Of a stretch of DNA of 64,000 bases, positions 8,409-14,863 are shown piece after piece. Location: assembly GCA_903851365.1 (NCBI GenBank), contig CAINOB010000083.1, positions 1 through 64,000 on the forward strand. The letters run 5' to 3'. Made by a program: the position numbers and the translations under genes. The first letter of the stretch is position 1. Every line of letters starts with the position of its first letter. The stretch comes from an uncultured Bacteroidota bacterium (lineage in GTDB: Bacteria > Bacteroidota > Bacteroidia > Bacteroidales > UBA12481). The notes under the pieces were generated by a model. It did not search any database and had not been told where the DNA came from. It saw only the letters and a program-made list of their open reading frames with translations.

Positions 8409-8513
8409 TAGAGATTCGAAGGCCAATTTTGAGTTTTGAAATTCCAAAATCAAGGACCTCGTCAATACTTGAATCTGTAATTTCAGCATTCAACACTGGC
8501 CCTCGAATCACTA
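8409..8513. repeat. 46-bp imperfect inverted repeat (long hairpin)
   Basis: Arm 8409-8454 begins TAGAGATTCGAAGGCCA; the reverse complement of arm 8468-8513 begins TAGTGATTCGAGGGCCA. By hand count 36 of 46 positions match with no gap, around a 13-base loop. A second, direct partial copy of GATTCGAAG precedes the left arm at about 8394-8402. It fills most of the 155-base spacer between propeller genes A and B. It resembles a decayed miniature element or a structured RNA; no transposase is nearby. Confidence 0.75.
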
Positions 8514-8538
8514 ACTTCAAAGACGATATAAGGTTCAA

Positions 8539-9966
8539 TTGACTAAACGATTAAGAAATATTATCCTCCTTGCGGCGATAGTCACGATGACCGCTTCATT
8601 CGTCTGGTGGCTGGCGCATGATCCGGTGCATGATTTTACCAAAAGCTTACCGGGGAAGGATAATAGACCGCCGCGTGCCGATTCGCTGACTGAGCTGGTT
8701 CATATTGGCGAATATTTTAATGCCGGCACCGGCACTATCACAGAAGGAATTGAAACCTGGCCGCGATTTCGCGGAGCGGATTTCGATAATATCAGCAAAT
8801 CGGGCAAAAAACTTATCGATGGCTTCGGAGGGCAGGTCCCGAAGATCCTATGGACAGTGGACCTTGGTGAAGGCCATGCCGGGGCTGCTATTTATAAAGG
8901 AGCCGTTTATGTTCTTGATTATGACGAGCTCAAACGAAGCGATATACTTAAGTGCATCAATCTGGCCGATGGCAAACTGGTGTGGGAACGAGGCTATCGC
9001 GTTACCATCAAAAGAAACCATGGCATGTCGCGGACCGTCCCTGCTGTCACTGAAAAATATATTGTATCGATTGGCCCGAGAGCTCATGTGATGTGCCTCG
9101 ATCGCCTGACCGGCAATGTTAAATGGGGCCTGGATGTTGAAAAAGAGTATAAAACGGAGATCCCTTTCTGGTACACCGGTCAGTGCCCTATCATTGAGAA
9201 TGACATGGTTTACGTTGCCACCGGGGGGAAAGCTCTGATGGTAGCTTTGGATTGCGAAACCGGAAAGAAAATCTGGGAAACTCCAAATCCGAAAAACTGG
9301 AAAATGTCGCATTCATCGATCATGCCCATGGAATTTGGCGGTCGAAAAATGTTAGTTTACAGTGCTGTCGGGGGTATTTGCGGCATCGCCGCGTCCGGAC
9401 CTGATGCGGGAACAGTACTCTGGTCATCCACTGCCTGGAACAAATCCGTGGTGGCGCCATCTCCGGTTTGCATGCCCGACGGGAAAATTTTTCTCACCGC
9501 CGGATACGGTGCCGGGAGTATGGTTTTGCAACTTGAATCATCAGGCAGTAACTTTACAGTCAAGATGATCGACCAATATCTTCCAGCGGAAGGATTGGCC
9601 TGCGAGCAGCAGACCCCGCTCTATTTCAAGGGTCATCTTATCGGCATAGAGCCAAAAGATGCCGGTGCCCTGCGAAATCAGTTGATCTGTGTAAACCCCG
9701 CCAATTGCCGCGTTCCGGTATGGAGCAGCGGCTCTGAGGCAAGGTTTGGATTGGGGCCTTACCTGATTGCTGATAATAAAATGTTTATATTGAATGACGA
9801 TGGAGTTCTGACCCTAGCGAAGCCGGACATTAAAAAATATATGCAGATCGATCAGATCAAATTGTTTGACGGGCAAGATGCCTGGGCCCCGATTGCCGTG
9901 GCCGACGGATATATGGTGCTGAGGGACTCGAAGCGGATGATAGCAATAAAACTAGCTGCTGATTGA
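8539..9966 (+). CDS. Membrane-anchored PQQ-like beta-propeller protein B
   Basis: 475 residues. The best start is TTG at 8539, giving TKRLRN plus a hydrophobic helix (IILLAAIVTMTASFVWWLA) as an uncleaved N-terminal anchor; the first ATG at 8587 would cut into that helix. After a linker, WPRFRGADFDNISKSGK is the W-x-R-x-R-G entry of a PQQ-like propeller, and LDRLTGNVKW, LDCETGKKIWE and similar strands follow. The propeller should lie in the periplasm. The stop TGA overlaps the ATG of the next gene by one base, so the two are translationally coupled. Cofactor content is unknown. Confidence 0.83.
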   Translation: MTKRLRNIILLAAIVTMTASFVWWLAHDPVHDFTKSLPGKDNRPPRADSLTELVHIGEYFNAGTGTITEGIETWPRFRGADFDNISKSGKKLIDGFGGQVPKILWTVDLGEGHAGAAIYKGAVYVLDYDELKRSDILKCINLADGKLVWERGYRVTIKRNHGMSRTVPAVTEKYIVSIGPRAHVMCLDRLTGNVKWGLDVEKEYKTEIPFWYTGQCPIIENDMVYVATGGKALMVALDCETGKKIWETPNPKNWKMSHSSIMPMEFGGRKMLVYSAVGGICGIAASGPDAGTVLWSSTAWNKSVVAPSPVCMPDGKIFLTAGYGAGSMVLQLESSGSNFTVKMIDQYLPAEGLACEQQTPLYFKGHLIGIEPKDAGALRNQLICVNPANCRVPVWSSGSEARFGLGPYLIADNKMFILNDDGVLTLAKPDIKKYMQIDQIKLFDGQDAWAPIAVADGYMVLRDSKRMIAIKLAAD

Positions 9967-10928
9967 TGAACAGAAAACTGATCATATCGATTTTACTGGT
10001 GCTCGCCATCATCATTGTCGCACTCGTTGTAATTGATGTGCTGAACTCAAGACCCGACAAGCGTCCGGACAATCCATATGAATATTCGGTCGACCAGTTT
10101 AAGTCGGTGGATTCAACCCTGATAAAATACACAGAAACGCTGGATTTCACTTTCGGCGACCTTGACCTTCGCGGAATTGCCTTTGCCAACGACCGTCTGT
10201 ATCTCGTAGAAGATAATTTCCTGGTGATCTTTTCCACCGAGGGTAAAAAACTGGCAAAATCGCCACTTCCTGAATCACCAACATGCGTAGCTGCCTCATC
10301 AAATGGAATTTACATCGGATTCGCGAACCATATCGCCCAGTATAATCTGGATGGCCTGCAGATAAAATCATGGGAATCACCGGGTGACAGTACGCTGATA
10401 ACCAGTCTGGCGGTGCAGGATTGCTACGTTTTTGCTGCTGATGCCGGAAAACGCCGGGTCCTGAAATACATGACCAATGGTGAGCTGACCGGAAGTTTTA
10501 CCGGGAAACGCGACAGTGCCGATTTGCATGGATTTATCATTCCCAGTCCCTATTTCGACCTGGCCGTGAACACTTTCGGGGAATTATGGGTAGTGAATCC
10601 GGGTCAGCATGCCTTTGAGAATTATACTTTCAACGGCGAGTTGCGGGGTTTCTGGGAAAAGACTGCCATGACGATTGACGGATTTTCCGGTTGCTGCAAT
10701 CCGGCCCATATGGCTGTTTTATCAGATGGATCGTTTGTTACAGCCGAAAAAGGAATGGTAAGAATCAAGGTTCACAAAGCATCCGGAGAGTTGTTGTCGG
10801 TGGTTGCACCACCGGAAGCTTTCGAAGGGGAGACACATGCTCCGGATCTGGCAGTAAGTCCTGCCGGGGATATTTACGCACTCGATTTCGAGCGCAAAAT
10901 GATCAGGGTATTTCAATTAAAAAAGTAA
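9966..10928 (+). CDS. Membrane-anchored NHL-repeat beta-propeller protein
   Basis: 320 residues from ATG 9966. A single N-terminal helix (LIISILLVLAIIIVALVVIDVL) anchors a six-bladed NHL-type propeller; blades such as ITSLAVQDCYVFAADAGKRR and HMAVLSDGSFVTAEKG are visible. A vicinal Cys-Cys in GFSGCCNPAHMA near residues 238-249 is notable: it might form a disulfide, ligate a metal, or bind a redox partner, but I cannot assign it. Coupled to propeller B upstream and two bases before the ferredoxin gene, so it probably belongs to the same membrane complex. Confidence 0.75.
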   Translation: MNRKLIISILLVLAIIIVALVVIDVLNSRPDKRPDNPYEYSVDQFKSVDSTLIKYTETLDFTFGDLDLRGIAFANDRLYLVEDNFLVIFSTEGKKLAKSPLPESPTCVAASSNGIYIGFANHIAQYNLDGLQIKSWESPGDSTLITSLAVQDCYVFAADAGKRRVLKYMTNGELTGSFTGKRDSADLHGFIIPSPYFDLAVNTFGELWVVNPGQHAFENYTFNGELRGFWEKTAMTIDGFSGCCNPAHMAVLSDGSFVTAEKGMVRIKVHKASGELLSVVAPPEAFEGETHAPDLAVSPAGDIYALDFERKMIRVFQLKK

Positions 10929-10930
10929 GC

Positions 10931-11506
10931 ATGGACCGGAAAAAATTCATAAATAATTCAGGTCGCCTGGTTCTTCTGGGCGGATTGGCTTACCTGACCG
11001 GGTCGATCATTTATCAGCGGAAGGTTTCGGCCTCTGGTAAATACGTCTGGCAGATTGATCCCTTTAAATGTACACAGTGCGGCCGGTGTGCCACCGAATG
11101 TGTCAGGGACCTTTCGGCCGTTAAATGCGTGCATGCATACTCGTTGTGCGGTTACTGCGACCTGTGCGGTGGATATTTCAAGCCCAATACTCACAAACTG
11201 AATACCGGAGCTGAAAGCCAGCTTTGTCCAACTGGTGCCTTGAACCGCAAATTCGTTGAAGAACCATTTTTTCAGTATACCATTGATGAAAAACTGTGCA
11301 ACGGGTGCGCAAAATGCGTGAAGGGTTGCGGATCATTCGGCAATGGATCCCTGCATCTTCAGATCCGGCACGACCTGTGCCAGAATTGCAACGAATGCTC
11401 AATTTCCAGAATGTGCCCTTCGAACGCCATCAGCAGGGTACCTATTGAAACAGCCTATCTGATTAAAGGTGATTTTAAAAAACCGGCTGTTTCGACTCCA
11501 AAATAA
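10931..11506 (+). CDS. Membrane-anchored polyferredoxin, up to four [4Fe-4S] clusters
   Basis: 191 residues from ATG 10931. The N-terminus MDRKKFINNSGRLVLLGGLA resembles a Tat leader (RRxFLK) with RK or KK in place of the twin arginine, followed by a hydrophobic helix to residue 30. Seventeen Cys follow, grouped at about 47/50/53/57, 66/73/76/79, 99, 123/126/129/133 and 150/153/156/162. This is the layout of NrfC/DmsB-like electron-transfer subunits. Which side of the membrane it sits on is uncertain because the Tat motif is not canonical. The stop overlaps the start of the NapH-like gene (TAATG), as in napGH-type pairs. Confidence 0.85.
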   Translation: MDRKKFINNSGRLVLLGGLAYLTGSIIYQRKVSASGKYVWQIDPFKCTQCGRCATECVRDLSAVKCVHAYSLCGYCDLCGGYFKPNTHKLNTGAESQLCPTGALNRKFVEEPFFQYTIDEKLCNGCAKCVKGCGSFGNGSLHLQIRHDLCQNCNECSISRMCPSNAISRVPIETAYLIKGDFKKPAVSTPK

Positions 11507-12762
11507 TGAAGTGGCTTAAAATCATATTGTTCTTGCTGCCACTGACACTGGCATTCCACAATCTGGATGCCCAGCAGCGTTTCCCGAAACCCGAGTTTCA
11601 CACCCATTATACACAGCCAACACCCACAACTCCCGAACCTCGCGGCGTTGGGATGGAGTTTTTTGATGTGCTGGTGCTTCTGGTAGTTCTTAGCCTGACC
11701 TCCTGGTTTGCCATCAGGAAAAGATCGCGCAACGGGATATTACTGCTGACGGTTTTCTCTGCCATCTACTTTGGCTTCTACCGAAATGGGTGTATCTGTA
11801 CGGTTGGATCCATTCAAAATGTGGCCCTGGCTTTGGCCGATCCCAAGTATGTGATCTCTTTGTATGCCTTATTGTTTTTTCTTTTACCCCTGATATTCAG
11901 TCTGTTTTTCGGGCGCGTTTTCTGCGGTGCCGCCTGTCCGCTTGGTGCCATTCAGGACCTTTTAATTTTTAACCCGATAACTATTCCGGCCTGGTTGCGG
12001 AAGACCCTGGGTTTTATACCCTACCTGTATTTAGGTCTGGCTGTTTTATATGCGGCCACAGGAACCGAATTCATTATCTGCCGCTACGATCCGTTTATTG
12101 GCATCTATCGCATGAATGGCCCGCACCTGATGATTTATCTGGGAATTGCCTTTTTACTGATGGGCCTGTTTATTGCACGCCCCTACTGCAGGTTCTTTTG
12201 CCCATATGGTGCTATCCTGAATGTTTTCTCACGCTTCAGCCGGCGACATTTATCTGTATTTCCGACAAAATGCATCCAATGCAAGCTTTGCACCACCTCC
12301 TGCCCATTTGAGGCAATCGATTTTCCGGATGAAGAAAAATCAAAACCTGATACGAAAACCAACTCCAGGAAGTTTATCCTTTATCTTGCCCTGATTCCGG
12401 TTTTGATGCTGGCAGGTGCATGGATCGGATCGAAATCGCATGTTTTCTTATCGAAAGCGCATCCGGATGTATATCTGGCAGAACTGCTCATTTCGCATCC
12501 CGAATTAAAAACCGATTCAAAAAATATTGATATCCAGACATTCCTTGCCTCAGGAAAATCACTGGAAACATTAGTTGCTGAGGCACAGGTTATCCGCGAC
12601 AAATTTAAGACCGGAAGCTGGATACTGGGAGCATTCCTGGGGTTGGTTATCGGCCTGATGGCAATGAACCAGGTGATTTTCCGGCGCAGGGAAGATTATC
12701 AGGCTAATAAAGGAAACTGTTACAGCTGCGCAAGATGTCTGGATTATTGCCCTGTAGAGTAG
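11506..12762 (+). CDS. NapH/NosR-type integral membrane Fe-S protein
   Basis: 418 residues. An N-terminal hydrophobic leader (to LDAQ) and about five further membrane helices are seen. Two C-x3-C-P motifs (FCGAACPLGAI and FCPYGAI preceded by YCR) are the NapH/NosR hallmark. A classical CIQCKLCTTSCP cluster motif follows near residue 258. The very C-terminus carries another, CYSCARCLDYCP, two residues before the stop. Such proteins pass electrons between the quinol pool or cytosol and periplasmic redox proteins. It is paired with the polyferredoxin and sits amid propeller proteins, so it is the likely membrane conduit. An insert of about 80 residues after the third cluster contains a further helix. 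Confidence 0.88.
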   Translation: MKWLKIILFLLPLTLAFHNLDAQQRFPKPEFHTHYTQPTPTTPEPRGVGMEFFDVLVLLVVLSLTSWFAIRKRSRNGILLLTVFSAIYFGFYRNGCICTVGSIQNVALALADPKYVISLYALLFFLLPLIFSLFFGRVFCGAACPLGAIQDLLIFNPITIPAWLRKTLGFIPYLYLGLAVLYAATGTEFIICRYDPFIGIYRMNGPHLMIYLGIAFLLMGLFIARPYCRFFCPYGAILNVFSRFSRRHLSVFPTKCIQCKLCTTSCPFEAIDFPDEEKSKPDTKTNSRKFILYLALIPVLMLAGAWIGSKSHVFLSKAHPDVYLAELLISHPELKTDSKNIDIQTFLASGKSLETLVAEAQVIRDKFKTGSWILGAFLGLVIGLMAMNQVIFRRREDYQANKGNCYSCARCLDYCPVE

Positions 12763-12765
12763 TGG

Positions 12766-12793
12766 ACTGAAAACTGAAGACTGGAGACTAACT
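12766..12793 (+). repeat. Heptad array, unit ACTGAAA
   Basis: Four exact 7-base steps: ACTGAAA, ACTGAAG, ACTGGAG, ACTAACT. They occupy nearly all of the 33-base spacer between the NapH-like gene and propeller C. Confidence 0.7.
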
Positions 12794-12795
12794 AA

Positions 12796-14769
12796 ATGGA
12801 CAAGAACGAAGAAAACAACAATAAAGGCGATAAGATAAAACTGGTCGGGAACCTGGTGACGGCGACGGGGATTTTCTGTCTGGCACTGGCACTGCTGCTA
12901 ATGATCAATTACTGGCATATCAGGCAAAATAAGCCACTCGAGACCGAATCACTGAAATCTTTGGTTCAGCAGTTTCAGGCCGATCCGGAAAGCGAGGTAT
13001 TAAAGAAGGAGATACGTAATCTCGACCTGTTGGCCCGAAAAGCTTTTTTCACAAGTAACTGGCAGGTAAAAACCGGGGCCTTTCTGTTGTTGCTTGGTGG
13101 TATCGCCTTCGCAACCTTGCTCAGGATTTTTCACACCCTGAAAGCCCGTATTTTGGAACCACTTATTGATGGAGTGGATTCAGGAATTACCCGGATGTTA
13201 TCACAACGCTGGATACTCATTACTGGTGGTGTTATGCTGGGATTGGCACTGACTTCATCATTCCTGACAACCGATTATCTTAAGTTTTACGAGGATACCG
13301 GGAACGTAGTGCAGGCGCCGCCACCAGAGTCCACTGTTAAGGTAGCTGCTGTTGACGGAGGACAGCAGACAGAAGATAAGAAGACGGCAGACGAGAAGAC
13401 CGGAGACAAGAAGACAGTAGACGAGAAGACGGTAGACGAGAAGACGGTAGACGGAAGTCAGATCGGTACTGAGGCACCCGGGAGCGCTGTCATCCCGACG
13501 AAAGTCGGGACCCCGTCCCTTACAGCGAATGCATCAGCGGAGAAAGCAGGAGGCAACCTTGGTACTGAAGTTACCAAGAGCGTTGTCATCCCGACGAAAG
13601 TCGGGACCCCGTCCCTTACCGCGGAATTTAAAAATCATCCATCTTTCCGCGGCCCGTGGGGACAAGGCACCTCCTACAGCACCGGAATTCCGGTTGACTG
13701 GGATGGACCGTCGGGGCGAAATATCAAATGGAATGTGGAGCTGAGCAAGAAAGGTTATAACTCTCCGGTTCTCTGGAACAACTTACTTTTTGTTGCCGGA
13801 GCAGATAATATATCAAGAGTCGTATACTGCTACAATCGCCTCGATGGCAAATTATTATGGGAACAGGAGGCAAAAGACATTCCGGGATCACCCCCGGCCG
13901 CTCCAAAAGTCACAGCTGATACCGGGCTCGCTGCACCCAGTGTAGCCACCGATGGCAAGCTCGTTTACGCAATTTTCGCTACCGGTGATCTCCTCGCGCT
14001 CGACATGGATGGAAAGCGCATCTGGGCAAAAAACCTGGGTGTACCGGATAACCATTACGGGCACTCCTCGTCACTTATTTGTCATAAGGATAAGCTGATC
14101 ATTCAGTTTGATACCAATAAAGGCGGACGGTTGCTGGCACTGAACAATGCAACTGGCGAAACTAGCTGGGATACACCCAGGAAATCAAAAATATCCTGGT
14201 CATCGCCGATGCTTGCCGAAATCGATGGAAAACTTCAGGTCATAACAACTTCTTCTCCAACCGTCGCCGGTTATGATTTTGAAACCGGAGCACAAATATG
14301 GGCTTTGGATTGTCTGTCTGGTGAGGTAGGTCCTTCAGCGGCATATGCCGACGGACTGGTATATGCAGCCAACGAATATGCCACGCTGGTGGCTATAAAA
14401 CCCGGACCAACACCAACAGCGGTCTGGAAATCTGATGAATACCTGCCGGAAGCTGCCAGTCCCGCCGTCAGCGACGGATTACTTTTTATAGCAACGAGTT
14501 ATGGAATGTTCGCGTGCTACGATGCTAAAACAGGACAGAAGCAGTGGGAAAAAGAATACGGGCAAGGATTTTATGGGTCACCCATGATAGCCGATGGCAA
14601 AGTATATGTAATGGAACGAAACGGGGCCATGCACATTTTCAAGGTCGATCGTAAATTAACCAGTCTGGGAGATCCGGCTTTGGGAGAAAAATCGGTAGTC
14701 ACGCCTGCATTTGCTGATGGAATGATTTATCTCAAAGGGGAGAAATACCTTTACGGTATAGGAAAATAG
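12796..14769 (+). CDS. Multi-helix membrane protein with C-terminal PQQ-like propeller (propeller C)
   Basis: 657 residues. Three hydrophobic helices lie near residues 17-36, 94-112 and 136-154. Next comes a low-complexity linker of about 100 residues (165-275), then a PQQ-like propeller starting HPSFRGPWGQGTSY and continuing to the C-terminus with strands such as YNRLDGKLLWEQ and DAKTGQKQWEK. The linker holds five pentads of type (K/E)KT-x-D and two copies of VIPTKVGTPSLT, which are translations of repetitive DNA rather than family sequence. The propeller is predicted periplasmic. It follows the NapH-like gene by 33 bases. Its role is probably electron exchange or sensing at the membrane surface; no catalytic assignment is possible. 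Confidence 0.82.
   Translation: MDKNEENNNKGDKIKLVGNLVTATGIFCLALALLLMINYWHIRQNKPLETESLKSLVQQFQADPESEVLKKEIRNLDLLARKAFFTSNWQVKTGAFLLLLGGIAFATLLRIFHTLKARILEPLIDGVDSGITRMLSQRWILITGGVMLGLALTSSFLTTDYLKFYEDTGNVVQAPPPESTVKVAAVDGGQQTEDKKTADEKTGDKKTVDEKTVDEKTVDGSQIGTEAPGSAVIPTKVGTPSLTANASAEKAGGNLGTEVTKSVVIPTKVGTPSLTAEFKNHPSFRGPWGQGTSYSTGIPVDWDGPSGRNIKWNVELSKKGYNSPVLWNNLLFVAGADNISRVVYCYNRLDGKLLWEQEAKDIPGSPPAAPKVTADTGLAAPSVATDGKLVYAIFATGDLLALDMDGKRIWAKNLGVPDNHYGHSSSLICHKDKLIIQFDTNKGGRLLALNNATGETSWDTPRKSKISWSSPMLAEIDGKLQVITTSSPTVAGYDFETGAQIWALDCLSGEVGPSAAYADGLVYAANEYATLVAIKPGPTPTAVWKSDEYLPEAASPAVSDGLLFIATSYGMFACYDAKTGQKQWEKEYGQGFYGSPMIADGKVYVMERNGAMHIFKVDRKLTSLGDPALGEKSVVTPAFADGMIYLKGEKYLYGIGK
13366..13465 (+). 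repeat. In-frame AGACGG-type minisatellite inside propeller C gene
   Basis: A degenerate array of 7-8-base steps (AGACGGC, AGACGAGA, AGACGGT) with an overall 15-base period. It stays in frame and encodes KKTAD, EKTGD, KKTVD, EKTVD, EKTVD. The same AGAC-centred unit appears in the spacer at 19840-19877 and, inverted, at 43763-43815. Confidence 0.8.
13488..13523 (-). repeat. Palindromic repeat element, copy 1 (in coding sequence)
   Basis: Stem CCCGAC/GTCGGG with the flanking conserved GTCATC and GGGACGGGG parts of the element (read on the minus strand). In the host gene it encodes VIPTKVGTPSLT. It is identical to copy 2 over at least 35 bases. Confidence 0.88.
13584..13619 (-). repeat. Palindromic repeat element, copy 2 (in coding sequence)
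   Basis: Same sequence as copy 1, 96 bases further on. Preceding bases (GGTACTGA...AGAGCG) also match those before copy 1, so a 96-base, 32-codon unit was tandemly duplicated after the element was already in the gene. Confidence 0.88.
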
Positions 14770-14775
14770 GTTAGA

Positions 14776-14799
14776 AGTTGAGGAGCTGAGGAGTTGGTG
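14776..14799 (+). repeat. Octad array, unit AGTTGAGG
   Basis: Three 8-base steps: AGTTGAGG, AGCTGAGG, AGTTGGTG, just after propeller C. A further ATTGAAAACTGA near 14806 resembles the ACTGAAA unit seen at 12766. Confidence 0.55.
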
Positions 14800-14825
14800 T
14801 GATGATTGAAAACTGATATCAATAG

Positions 14826-14845
14826 CCTTCGGTTTTAACCGGAGG
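14826..14845 (+). other. Hairpin ahead of the NuoEF-like gene
   Basis: CCTTCGGTT and AACCGGAGG form a nine-base stem with one T-G pair and a two-base written loop (opening to four in practice), followed by TAGGG. It sits 19 bases before the ATG at 14864. It may be a REP-like element or an attenuating structure; there is no T-run, so it is not a standard terminator. Confidence 0.55.
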
Positions 14846-14863
14846 TAGGGATTATTCAAAAGC

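Noticed and set aside
12796-14769. VIPTKVGTPSLT repeats as a functional protein motif
   Set aside because: The peptide is the translation of the same palindromic DNA that occurs in other genes and in a spacer, so it is better explained as an inserted element.
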